A program made the translations under genes and the position numbers. A DNA stretch of 64,000 nt from Diplolepis rosae (Eukaryota; Arthropoda; Insecta; Hymenoptera; Diplolepididae): positions 2,480,001 to 2,544,000 of the forward strand of contig JAPYXD010000696.1 in assembly GCA_030998225.1 (NCBI GenBank), given 5' to 3'. The first letter of the stretch is position 1. Each line of letters begins with the position of its first letter. Of this stretch, positions 12,073-22,673 are shown piece after piece. The notes beneath the pieces are model-generated. The model did no database searches. It saw only the letters and a list, made by a program, of their open reading frames with translations, and was not told the DNA's origin.

Positions 12073-12660
12073 GATATCTTTCCCACGCAATTGTATCACC
12101 TTCTCTCTCTATCTCTCCGTTCTTCTCACTCTCTCAGTCTCCTCCTTTCTTTTCCTCTCTCTTTATGTCCACCTTTCTTTTCGTCTCGAAACTTCTCTCT
12201 TCCTCTCATCAAAATTGACACCTCTCTTGATTGTCCCACTTTCTCGGATTCTCCCTTCTTTAAACGCACACACACTTATGTACGCTACACCTGGAGACTT
12301 TCCGTGGCCGTGTGACTGTGAGGCAAAGCGGTGCAAGGACTACTTAGTAGACTAAGGATCAGAAAGGGTAAGAAAGAGGGAAACGGTGAGGTGGGAGAAG
12401 TAAGGGATGGCAGTTAATAAAAGGGTTGACTGGCCCACGAGTTCCTTCTTGTTGTCTCATCCTGGTAGCTTAAAAGTTACGCTGCGCATTTCGACTTGTG
12501 TGCTAGTTGTTAGTGGCGATCAACGTGTTTGGTTGTTATTCGTATCTCCTTCATATTATTGGAATTAATTGTAAACCTTTTCGGTCTAACATCAATTTGA
12601 ATTAAAGAGAGTTAATCCTTTGCAACAAACTTGTGTCTTTTATTTTTGGAATAAAATTAT
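12073..12660 (+). repeat. Candidate 3' LTR of the BEL/Pao remnant
   Basis: Sequence following the pol remnant starts TGATATCTTTCCC, contains a long CT-rich tract at 12106-12250, and ends with poly(A)-signal-like AATAAAATTATCC near 12650. A fragment of the same sequence lies at 10740-10850. The matching 5' LTR is absent, so neither boundary nor target duplication can be confirmed. The open frames at 12071-12355 come from the CT-rich tract. Confidence 0.45.
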
Positions 12661-12682
12661 CCCACCCCTATAATTTTCAGAA

Positions 12683-13015
12683 GGTAGGTATACATTGTAC
12701 CATAGTTTTAGTTGTCCAAAGTTCCAATTGCCCATAAAATCACCAGAAGTCACTATATTTGAAAAGCAGTGTTTGACGAAGATTATGAAAGGAATGCGTT
12801 AGCAAAAATTGCAAGTATATATCAAATATAGGCTGTAGAGAGCGCTTCATGGAAATGCACAGGAATCCTGCATCTTGGAATCCTCGCAGTTTTTGCCAAC
12901 ATATTCCTTTCATAAACTTCGTCTAACACTGCTTTTCGAATATATTGACGTCTAGTGATTTTATGAGCAATTGGAACTTTGGGCAACTAAGACTATGGTA
13001 CAATGTATACCTACC
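12683..13015. mobile_element. MITE with long terminal inverted repeats and 9-bp target duplication
   Basis: The left end GGTAGGTATACATTGTACCA is mirrored at the right end (TGGTACAATGTATACCTACC). Pairing continues for well over 100 bp on each side (GTCCAAAGTTCCAATTG, AAGCAGTGTTTGACGAAG). The 9-bp direct repeat TTTTCAGAA flanks both ends (12674-12682 and 13016-13024). Length is 333 bp with no coding capacity. A 9-bp duplication suggests a Mutator-like (MULE) mobiliser; that assignment is inference. Confidence 0.85.
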
Positions 13016-13024
13016 TTTTCAGAA

Positions 13025-13230
13025 GGTAAAAATTCAAAAGGAAAAGGTAAACAAGGATAAGGAAATTAAAGAAATAAATATAAAAGTACCCTATGAAATA
13101 CTCAAAGAAGATGACAGATTAGAAGAAAAAAGATCAAAGCATTGATCCTGATCAAGGTAATGAATTGGAAGAAATTTCTAATTCCACCAATACAGGATTA
13201 TGTGAATTCATACAGATATTCACGTGTTAG
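13025..13230 (+). CDS. Lysine-rich exon-like fragment, unrecognised
   Basis: Directly after the TTTTCAG of the MITE target site comes a frame rich in Lys and Glu (VKIQKEKVNKDKEIKEINIK, then VPYEILKEDDRLEE). A neighbouring frame continues as DPDQGNELEEISNSTNTG. TTTTCAG followed by coding-like sequence resembles a splice acceptor. The fragment might be a cellular exon or the tail of a retroelement gene. One frame change is needed to read through. I recognise no family. Confidence 0.2.
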
Positions 13231-13662
13231 TTTTTATTATTTACATTAATGATCTAAAACAATATAATATAAACCGGAATATAGAATTATAACACATGTG
13301 ACCATATAAGTGTCTGCAGATATTTACCTATTAATTTTCATCATTTATATTTATAATTATCCAGCTTTTATTCAAATTTAAGTTTTAATTTTGAATGAGT
13401 TTAGTAAATTATTACTCTAGTAAAATTTGTTGGAATACTGTTAGAAATTTCTGTATTAAACTTACATCGCACATAATGGAAGTTTGTTTTGCAGTAGCGC
13501 ATATTACATTCGAAATACTTTCCTCTTAAGAAGAATATAGCTTTTAACATTAATTTTAATATATTTTATGCATATATTTTAATAATGCTCACTTTAATTT
13601 TGATATATTTTGATTCAAAAGTTATTTAATTTAATATGAATGTACAGAAATTTTTCACAATA
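13231..13662. other. Gene-free AT-rich stretch
   Basis: Very AT-rich, and nothing recognised before the TA that borders the next transposon. Confidence 0.5.
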
Positions 13663-13782
13663 TAAAGGGTTTCCCAATAGGCACATAACAATTCTATCTA
13701 TGAATAAAACGCAGAAATATTTGAGATATTGAGTTCAAATTTATTGTGGATGTAGTGCAAGCATTACATTATATGAATGGAC

Positions 13783-14712
13783 TTAGATATCGGTCATATG
13801 ACCACCACGAGCCCGTTTACAGCGGTCGATTCTTTGGACCCAATTTTCCACCACTCTGGCACACATTTTGACCGGATCGTTGGCAATTTCGCGTTGGATG
13901 TTGTCTTTGAGGTCCTCTAAAATTGCTGGCTTGTTGGCATAGACCAGTGACTTGATATGGCCCCATAAAAAGAAATGCAATGGCGATAGATCGCATGAAC
14001 GACGCGGCCATTCGACCGGACCATTTCTCGAGATAAGACGTTCACCGAATTTGCCTTTCAATAAATCGATTGTGACGCGTGATGTGTGGCCAGTGGCACC
14101 GTCTTATTGAAATCACATATCGTTGATGTCAAGTTCATCCAAGTCTGGCCACTAATAATTTTCCAACATAGCACAATAGCGCTCTCCATTAGCGGTAACA
14201 TGAAGATCGTGTTCATCCACGAAAAAATACGGTCCAATCACACCTCCGGCATGAAAGCCGCACCAAACAGTCACTTTTTGCGGATGCAACGGTGTCTCAA
14301 GTAGCACTTTTAAGTTTGTTGCTGAACAGTAACGCATATTTTGCTTATTAACAAAGCCATTGAGCCAGAAATGAGCTTCATCGCTGAAGATTATTTTTCG
14401 ATGAAATTCTTCATTTTCTTCAAGCTTTGCCAGAGCCCAATTAGAGAAGTTTCGGCGTTTAAAATGATCAAGTGGCTTTAGTTCTGGAGTCAATTTAATC
14501 TTGAAAGCATCTAGGCTAAGATCTTTTCGTATAATCCGCCACAGTGTCGTTTGAGCGATGCCCAATTCTTGAGAACGACGTGAAATCGACTGATTTGGCT
14601 CATTTTGAATGGATGCACTTACGGCTGCGATTATTCCGTCGCTTCGAGCAATACGACGTTCTTTTGGCACCGGAACGTCCAATAGTGTAAATTTTGTCTG
14701 GAATTTATCCAC
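13783..14712 (-). pseudogene. DD41D-type Tc1/mariner transposase, broken
   Basis: The frame at 14712-14152 carries a helix-turn-helix region (SISRRSQELGIAQTTLWRII) and the first catalytic Asp in IIFSDEAHFW. Three in-frame stops follow (near 14152, 14113 and 14105), one replacing a residue next to the second catalytic Asp (DGATGH). The same frame then runs to 13783 (GPVEWPRRSCDLSPLHFFLW). Spacing from the second Asp to the expected third acidic residue is 41, but that position is His (SPLHF), so the triad is incomplete. The N-terminal coding part continues beyond the foldback insertion (LRTLTPIFGSNNRPTRQSV near 15310-15385) in another frame. It is non-functional. Confidence 0.85.
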
Positions 14713-14714
14713 TA

Positions 14715-15301
14715 TCCCTAGCGAACTGGCTGAACGGTAGCTTTACGCTGTACCGTAAAGCTATCGTAAAAGTATCGTAAAGTAGCATTATAACTCATCA
14801 ATGAGGCAAAATAAACATCTCAAAATGTTCTCATCCTTATTCTACGTTGAAAATAACGTTAACTGGTAATTGATTTATGCAATAATTTTATTTATTTACG
14901 CTAAAAATTTAAAAAAACATAATACCTGTCATTGAAGGCAGTGCAGTGGTTCACCTTTTGTGGAAATTCTCCGTTAAAGTAGACCATTGGTTGGAGTGAG
15001 ACACAACTATACTTTCATCTCACTCCAACAAATATTGAATCCTGACGGTGAAGACATGGAAAGTGATGAACCACTGCACTGCCTTGAATGACAGGTATTA
15101 TTTTTTCAATTTTTAGCATAAATAAATAAAATTATTGCATATTTCAATTACCAGTTAACGTTATTTTCAACGTAGAATAAGGATAAAAACATTTTGAATG
15201 TTTATTTTGCCTCATTCATGAGTTATAATGCTACTTTACGATACCTTTACGACAGCTTTACGGTACAGCGTAAAGCTACCGTTCAGCCAGTTCGCTAGGG
15301 A
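14715..15301. mobile_element. Foldback MITE inserted at a TA in the DD41D transposase gene
   Basis: The ends TCCCTAGCGAACTGGCTGAA and its inverse are bounded by TA on each side (14713-14714 and 15302-15303). The two halves pair almost throughout (AGCTTTACG, AACGTTATTTTCAACGTAG, GCAGTGCAGTGGTTCA), converging on GGTTGGAGTGAGA / TCTCACTCCAAC near 14990-15030. A TA target duplication suggests mobilisation by a Tc1/mariner transposase. Its insertion split the transposase gene after roughly its first 30-40 codons. Confidence 0.88.
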
Positions 15302-15775
15302 TAGCACACACAGACTGTCGGGTGGGACGATTATTACTGCCGAAAATTGGAGTAAGCGTTCTTAAAGTTGCGACCACCGATTCAGAATTTCAGTAGTAAT
15401 TTTTATTAATTTCCAAAGGTTGCTGGTTCGTGAACTTTACCACGATAAAAAATGTTGACTTTAACTAACGTTTTGACATTGACAGTTCATTAAAAAAGTT
15501 TAAAGGTGCGTTCATATATAGATACGAAATTGTTATGTCCCTATTGGAAAACCCTTTACAATTGCATTGACTTTGATCTACCATTTGTATGTTTAAGTAC
15601 ATCAAAATCAATAACATCTTAACGATGAAATTATATAATAATAATTTTCGGTTAATGATTATCTGGCTTGAAGTAGCAAGATTGGGAATTTCCTTCCTGA
15701 ATCAACCATTTTTAAAGTCTTCGACACGAGCTATAATCAGCAGCATCAGCGGTCTTGTCAAGGTACTCGCGTTAC

Positions 15776-15916
15776 CAGTGTGTCCAGATTTGACACGCGA
15801 ACGTTACGCACTTAACGCCAACAGCAGTACGTACGTGAGAATGGCTGCGTGCGCAGCGTAATGTGTCTGCTGTTCACAGTGGTTCTCTGAGTTTTCTCTG
15901 GTTGAAGGCTCCTTGT
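15776..15916 (+). repeat. Older dispersed repeat, copy 1, left part
   Basis: CAGTGTGTCCAGATTTGACA followed by CGCGAACGTTACGCAC matches the start of the copy at 47425. It continues collinearly to GAAGGCTCCTTGT, where the giant palindrome is inserted. The remainder resumes at 17272. Confidence 0.85.
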
Positions 15917-17268
15917 TAGACCAAGCAACAGGGAATTTGTTATGAAATTATTTATTTCAGAAAACGGACTGCGCCATCAGAAGAGAGGTTGGTCATAGAG
16001 TAATTGTGTCATGTTTTGGACAACGAAATATGATTTATAAATTTTGTTATTAACATTTAAGACCAAAAAATCGCACTTTTTTAGTTTTCTGTTTATAACA
16101 TTAAAGGTAATTATCCAATATTAACGACATTAATTGAAAAGTTGTAGAAAATTGAATTGGGAACAAAATGAGCAGCCGTTCGATCTGATCGGATAATTAG
16201 AAGCGGAGAAAATTCGGAAAAATCGGGAAATTGAGCTTTTGTTTAACTATTTAATATCTCAGTTAATTTTTAACTTTTCAGTTTGAGGTTTGGTGGAAAA
16301 GTAACCGACTTTATGCTCTTCAAATGTATAAAAAAACGGACACTTGAAGATAATACGTTTTCGCGCTATTGACACTTTAATTTATTTCATGCGTTAATTG
16401 TAAATGTTCGCTTGCCGCAGAGGTGGTCCGATTTTTATTTTGAAAAGGCTTTTAAAAATATAAATCAAGCACAACAGAACGCCAATCTTGGTTTTTCGCT
16501 AAAATGTTGCAAAAGTTCATTGAAAAAATGTCCAAACATGGCTCTAAACGCTTGAACGCAGCAAAGTGACTCAGTGAGCCTACTCACCTTCTCCCCCACC
16601 ACTGTCACTTTGCTGCGTTCAAGCGTTTAGATCCATGTTTGGACCTTTTTTTAATAAATTTTGCAACATTTTAGCGAAAAACCAAGATTGAAGTTCTGTT
16701 GTGCTTGATTTATATTTTCAAAAGCCGTTTTCAAAATAAAAACCGGACCACCACTGCGGCAAGCAGACATTTTACAATTAACGCATGAAATAAATTAAAG
16801 TGTCAATAGCACGGAAACGTTTTATCTTAAAGTGTTCTTTTTTTATATATTTGAAGAGCATAAAGTCGGTTACTTTTCCACCAAACCTCAACCTGAAAAG
16901 TTAAAAATTAACTGAGATATTAATTTGTTTAACAAAAGCTCAATTTCCCGATTTTTCCGAATTTTCTCCGCTTCTAATTATCCAATCAGATCGAACGGCG
17001 GCTCATTATGTTCGCAATTCAATTTTCTACAACTTTTCAATTAATGTCATTAATATTGGATAATTACCTTTAATGTTATAAACAAAAAACAAAAAAAAGT
17101 GCGATTTTTTGGTCTTAAATGTTAATAACAAATTTATAAATCATATTTCGTTGTCCAAAACATGACACAATTACTCTATGACCAACCTTTCTGCTGATGG
17201 CGCAGTCCGTTTTCTGAAGTAAATAATTTCATAAATCATTCACAACAAATTCCCTGTTGCTTGGTCTA
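15917..17268. mobile_element. Giant foldback element, 1352 bp near-perfect palindrome
   Basis: The arms span 15917-16570 (654 bp) and 16604-17268 (665 bp), with a 33-bp spacer. The ends read TAGACCAAGCAACAGGGAAT and its inverse. The inner hairpin is AACGCTTGAACGCAGCAAAG / CTTTGCTGCGTTCAAGCG. TGT flanks both ends (15914-15916 and 17269-17271). The related repeat at 47425-47690 has the same flanks joined without the element (CTCCTTGTACCTA), which directly fixes the insertion boundaries. No coding region. The arms remain very similar, implying recent formation or arm-to-arm conversion. Confidence 0.92.
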
Positions 17269-17271
17269 TGT

Positions 17272-17750
17272 ACCTACAGCTGATATTGCGTGTGCGAGGT
17301 ATCACATGTACGCACTGTTAGCTAAAGTTGTGTAAGTTAGATTGCTATAAGAAACTCAACAGTGTGTACGAGCACTGCTTACAAATCGACAGCTTGCTCG
17401 GTTTTTATGTCTTCTTCCACTCTGCTGGATTTCGTGCAAAAGAGGCGCAAAAGAGATGCCCAATTCGAAATGACGGAAGATATAATTTGAAAACTTAACC
17501 CTAACATCAAAATTTTATAATGTGTAAAATCTTTTACATGATAGTTTCAATAATCAAGTGTTAATTATGGGGTTCAATATTTAAGCAAGTTAATAATTTA
17601 TATTCTGATTCACATACGAAATTACAATTACTAAACAATTTTTTGTATAAAGTTGATTCGAAAAACCTTTACTATTAAGTAAAATGCTTTAAATACCGTT
17701 TTTTGAAATACATAACATCTTCTGCGTGACAATTTCAATATATATAGTAC
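17272..17750 (+). repeat. Older dispersed repeat, copy 1, right part
   Basis: Resumes with ACCTACAGCTGATATTGCG and follows the copy at 47560 onward. It has an extra segment of about 170 bp (17395-17585) that the other copy lacks. The extra segment includes GTGCAAAAGAGGCGC, a motif also found in the foldback family at 38.6 and 41.7 kb. The end (TTTGAAATACATAACATCTT) belongs to the degenerate tandem unit also seen at 47705-48235. Confidence 0.75.
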
Positions 17751-18240
17751 AGTCGGAAAGTATTAGAACAAGATAAAAGAAGTTGTTTTTGTCAGTTTAT
17801 CGTATTATTTATTGAAATATTATTCACATATTCGCGGTAGTTTTGTACGTTCATTGTAGCTCCATGATTTGAAGACATTTTTAATGCATTTTACTAAAAT
17901 TTCCATCAAAATTTATAAGGAAACAGTGAATATGTTACTTCAAGCGATTTTCTTGAAAATGGCCACCTTTTGCTTTAATGACTGCAGCGCACAAATTCGG
18001 CATTCTTTCGATGAGTTTTTGAAGTGTTTGAGGTGGAATATTATTCCACGTTTCGTTTAAACAATCCCAGAGACCAGGAAGGCCTGTTGGCTTTATATCT
18101 CTCACACGTTTGTCCAATTCTTCTCACAATAGCTCGATGGGATTTAAATTGGGGGATTGAGGCGGCCATTCCATTATATTAAGGTCACCTGCGACTTTTT
18201 TTTCGTTCCAAATAAGAAGTACAAAGTTTTGATATGGCCG
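17751..18240 (-). pseudogene. Tc1-like transposon remnant (transposase C-terminus)
   Basis: The minus-strand frames at 18372-18124 and 18117-17935 together give the D34E-type C-terminal block (EWPPQSPNLNPIELL, then LDKRVRDIKPTGLP, WNNIPPQTLQKLIERMP and AVIKAKGGH). In-frame stops separate the frames. The second catalytic Asp region and the N-terminus are missing. The usual Asp in SPDLNPIE is Asn. The left end CAGTCGGAAAGTATTAGAAC near 17751 looks like a Tc1-type terminus. It is inactive. Confidence 0.8.
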
Positions 18241-18390
18241 AAACGTTTGACTTCTCTTTTTTGCGTTTTTTATTATAAGTAACATTGATAATTTTAATAG
18301 AAAAAAATAAAAAGAAACTGACCCAATGCCAAAAAAATGAGAAATTAACAAAAATTCTATCAAATATATCATTTAAAACTAAATTTATTT

Positions 18391-19033
18391 ATAATTACTT
18401 CTATATTTTTAACTTAGGTTTTTTAAATTAAACTGATTATACAAAAATGCAAACAGCAAAAGTCTTGATAAATTTATAACATAAAATATAAAAAATTTAC
18501 ACAGGATTTAGATTTTACATGAATTAAATTATGGATCCAATAAAATTTAGTTTCATTAAACTTCATACGTATAGTTATGATAAAAATGTATACTAAATAT
18601 TAATTAATAATTATATTATATGTTTATCAATAATCATAATTATAAAAATTTTAAACAATATTTTATGGATAATTCATAAAAATAGTTGATTTATTTTTAC
18701 TTGAGTGAGTCTCAAAAGCTCTAGTCACGGCACTTACTCTCACAAGCTCTGAATAACTCTTGCAATCACTATATAAGAAAGTTCCAAATTTTATGTTTCA
18801 GGATTGTAAGCGAGCGTGTGCGTGATTCAATGAAAGCGTGATGTCCTCTATATAAGTTTTAGTTATTAGGTTTGTATTTGTGAAGTTGTAAATTTAAGTG
18901 CATTTGTGATAGAATACATGATTGGCTGCGACTGAATGGTGTGAATGCAATTGTATGATGTTTATATATGTATGTATCGAATGACTAATGGCAGGTTCGA
19001 GGTAAGAATTTTTTTGTTATTTAAGAGAACCAT
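18391..19033 (+). repeat. Dispersed 0.65-kb repeat, copy 1
   Basis: Collinear, same-strand homology to 28720-29398. Shared blocks include CAAAAGTCTTGATAA, TACTAAATATTAATTAATAA, GGCACTTACTCTCACAAGCT, GGCTGCGACTGAATGGTGTG and GACTAATGGCAGG. Both copies stop after TTAAGAGAACCATA. No coding potential and no terminal repeats were seen. This copy has about 95 bp (near 18805-18900) missing from copy 2. Confidence 0.85.
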
Positions 19034-21173
19034 AACAACGTTTTACTTAACTCCTTACAATTCATGAAGTTTATATTACTTTAAATTTAAGAAATATTTA
19101 TTAAGTTTCAAAACACGTTTATTCATATCAGTAACATCTTTTTGACAAACCTCTAACTTACCATGGGCAAAATTATCGTTCTTTGCATCCATTATTACTC
19201 AATACACTTTACTACTTGACCATTTTAAACAGTAAATCACATCTTCGGAGCAAATAATTATTTAATCCTACCCAAAATTATCCCCTCAATTCAAAGAAAT
19301 ATTTCTCTGAATTTACAATACGCTCATCACAAACAAGGAATCATATATTGAAATGGAAAACTAATTTGCTTGAACCAATGCAAATTTTTTTGAATTAATC
19401 CATTGTTTCTTTGAACATGCATCACATCATTCTACACCAACGAATTTGCTTCTCTTATCAAATAATGACTACAGAATATCAATAACATATTTATTCAATC
19501 TAATGAATATTTAATAGTACTAGAAAAACATTTTTTTGCTTTAATTATTCATTTTTTAAAGACGATAAAAATATTTCTTTGATCTAAAAAAATATTTATT
19601 TGTCACCATCCAGCTCAACCATTTATTTGAATCAAAGAAATATTCCTTGATTCAAATATTCTTTTTTCTCAGTGTATGATAATTTTAGTATATACCATAC
19701 ATTGGCATCAGAAATTACAGGTTCACTTGTACTTTTACACGGAGAAAAATAGTTGGAGTAATTTTACTCAACTTCCGATCAAATTTAGGACATATGGACA
19801 AGTTAGAAGTTATTTAGTATCATTGTAATTATTTGTGACCTACTAAATGTTCAAAAATGAATCAAACCCAAAAAGCAAAGTTAGAGCAACAATTGTAGAA
19901 TTGACGGTGAATTGAATTCAGTTGTATTGGGCAATAGATGATGTAAGATGCGACTGAATAACAGAACATTTATGGCTGAATCATGGATGTCCTTTAAAGC
20001 ACACGACTTATAGGGCTTTAATTGTGAGATGTTGTTGATGTTTTTGGGAGATTATTTTGTCGATTTTGAATGCCCTTGTATTGGATCATTATGTGACGTA
20101 CTAAAGAGACGAGCAAACTTCTCAATAGATCAGTCATAAATGGGCAATAAATTGGGTATTATCGGTCATTCATTGTTGCAATATATCACCCATTATTGGT
20201 CAATTCTATTCGTGAATTAATTTACTAATTTAGATCATCTAGTTTCCGTTGCGCAGAATTAATCTCAACAAAATTATAGTGAGAACAATTTTTCATTTTT
20301 TAGTGGACATGAAGTAACTCAAGTTTTTCCGCAGAACTTGAAAAAGTTGTACTAGAAAAAATGAGAAATTCTTGTACTACCTCGAGTAATTTTTTTCCAT
20401 TCTGGCATCAAATTACAAACAAAGATAGAAACTTCCAATATTTTTTGGATAACTTTTTCTTTCTATGAACGCATATCGCTTATTTAAAAAACGATTTTAT
20501 ACAATCTCTTCAGAAAAATTTAATTTCTTGTGAATGATAACGAACTCAAGTCATTTAAATAAATGATATATGATGAGTAATACATCGTATTGCGTTGGAA
20601 TTCACTTTACGCAAAGAACAGACTATTTAACGAAAGCTATTCTATCCGTCATCAATTGTCGCATAAATGACGAATTCTCTGCATGGTATAGGTAATCACA
20701 ATAGATTTGCCAATAACTGCATGTACTCATTGTAATCGCCACCATCGATGAGAATTGTGCCATGATTGAGTTTTAACTATTGTTCGTCATTCGAAGAAAA
20801 ATAATCTCAGAAAAAGTCAATCGGAACTCATTATCGAATGAACCGAAAACGTCGTTTGTGAATGTCTTCTTTATGACTGTACAGTCTCACCTCGCTATTC
20901 CTTAAATTCAATTTACTCAATCAAAACGTACCAATCGTTGGGTCAATCAAATGTTTTTGGGAAAGTTGAGGAAAATTCAGAAGTGCAGGGTGAAGTATGA
21001 AAGCGTACATTAAAATTTCTTAAATATATATATTATTACTCGTAGTATAATTATAAAAAACCAATCTTTTATAAAATCACAAAAATAGTAGAGCTTTCCG
21101 TTCATTCTACTCTACGCTTCAATCGAGAGTTGAGTAAACCGTGAATCGCAAGATTTATTCCACCAGCTATATC
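19034..21173. other. Gene-free AT-rich stretch with MITE-like fragments
   Basis: No gene recognised. TTTTTTCTCAGTGTA near 19665, CACGGAGAAAAATAGTTGGA near 19739, and a diverged inverse of the latter near 20380-20405 (TCGAGTAATTTTTTTCCATT) suggest a non-autonomous element of about 660 bp. The match is too weak to fix ends. Confidence 0.35.
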
Positions 21174-21252
21174 TACCAGGGGTGTTAGTTGAAGTTTGCC
21201 GGTTTTTTCAATAAAGAAAACACTTAATTCTCAAGGGAATCTCAAACAATTT

Positions 21253-21513
21253 TTATCCAAAGTATTGACCATTGGATTCTACACATTTTGCCCATCTTTC
21301 AGGCAAATTATGGATACTATTCCAAAAAAACTTTCTCTCTTTCAAGGCAAACCATTCGACTTCTTTTGACTTTTTCAAAATTGGCGAAGCGCTGCTCTAC
21401 GAGCGAGTGTCCCATCGATGCGAAAAGGTGATAGTCGGACGGGGCGAGGTCTGGAGAGTACGGCGGGTGCGATAACATTTCCCAATTCAATGCTTTTAAT
21501 GTGTTCTTCACCA
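21253..21513 (-). pseudogene. mariner transposase, C-terminal part
   Basis: Continues the mariner protein from the break at VKNT. Contains the third catalytic Asp in SPDLAPSDYHLF, 34 residues after the second one (D34D spacing counted across the insertion). A one-base frame change near 21335 separates this from the normal terminus, readable in the next frame as HNLPERWAKCVESNGQYFG with a stop at 21253. Besides the LINE insertion, the gene therefore has an independent frameshift. Confidence 0.88.
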
Positions 21514-22673
21514 ACTCCGCCATTGCCGGTCCCAAGCCCGGATGAGAAAGGAGGAGGGGGCACACAGACAGCAATATGACACAACACATTACAGCGACAC
21601 TGAACACAACACGCCTAACAACCGAGAGAGCGTTTTGCGGGCGGGCAGGGTCACGCCGAGGTGTATGCATGAGTCCAAGCACGGAGCAGACGCGTCCTGC
21701 AGCCCACCAACGGTAGTAGCCACAAGGACTCTGCCAGCAGTAGGGCTGTCGCCGTCAGGATGGCCGCCAAGGGAGCCTCATAGACAGGCTTTTCCCTAGT
21801 GATGGGCCTGCCGGGCGCACGTGCCACGACGGTTGTTCTGCGACTTTCAAGCGCGTGAGGACGCGGTGTGGAGCGAAAGCATCGGGGGACCTTGAACAGG
21901 TCTCTTGATGCCGAATGAACGAGCACGGAGTGAATGCGTGGGGCCCCTTAATCGGGGTATCGCCCCAAATGCGTATGCGGCGATGACGCTGAACTTCCCG
22001 CGTGCGCTCTTGCGGTCACACCACAATCACATGCACGACACCGACACCCACACACACCAGAATGAATGGGATGCTGAGTGAATGGGGCTGCGGCCGGCGC
22101 CTGGTGGATATTCCCGATAGACTAGCCAAGGGAGGAGTAGTAGCCTCTCGACCAGGGTAGGACGCGATGTCAGTACCTCACCTCTGTGGAAGTAATATGG
22201 GTAAATGTAAGTCCCTCCGGTGCTCAGCCGCGAAGGGCAAAGATCTCGTGAAACCACATGTTAAATTGGGAAAACCGCTCACGTTTCTGCTGTCTGGAGC
22301 CAATTTCGGGGTTGAAATCATGGACGTCCGGGCGCAGGAATGAAGGATTACCTGGTCAGTATTTCCTTATATCCGACGCTGCATAGGATAAATCGCACAC
22401 CGTCTAGACCGAAGTCCGGGTCAGGTGTCGGGGCGGACCCGGCACCGCTCGCTCGATAGGGGTGACGTTAAACCTTTTGCATCATTATGGCGCGGGCCTA
22501 TCCCGTAACCTTGTTCTAGCCTCATTTAAATGTGCTGATAGGATCGACCGTCCGATAAGCCGCTTAAGGTTTCGGCCCACATAACTAGGGATCTATACAG
22601 GCGGGGATAGTAGCCCTACTGCGGTAGGGCTCCCATGATGGGCGAACCGTCTTAAGACACGACGGTATTAGAT
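21514..22673 (+). promoter_or_regulatory. 5' UTR of the LINE
   Basis: A GC-rich 1160-bp leader without a convincing gene; frames at 21542-21799 and on the minus strand are fortuitous. LINE leaders carry an internal promoter by family rule, but I can point to no specific element. The full-length leader indicates that the copy is not 5'-truncated. Confidence 0.7.

Larger units (their letters stand above)
13665..15556 (-). mobile_element. Tc1/mariner-superfamily element (DD41D-type), interrupted
   Basis: The terminal inverted repeats are AAGGGTTTCCCAATAGG at 13665 and, on the other strand, AAGGGTTTTCCAATAGGG ending at 15556. Both continue into ACATAACAATT, and TA flanks each side (13663-13664 and 15557-15558). 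Length is 1892 bp. Removing the 587-bp foldback at 14715-15301 and one TA copy leaves about 1.3 kb, the normal size for a single-gene Tc1/mariner element. The gene lies on the minus strand. Confidence 0.85.

Noticed and set aside
12071..12355. Serine/leucine-rich secreted protein
   Set aside because: The frame comes from the CT-rich tract of the candidate LTR and is open in more than one frame.
15776..17394. Polinton/Maverick terminal inverted repeats
   Set aside because: The arms are separated by only 33 bp and the empty site shows a self-contained 1.35-kb insertion.
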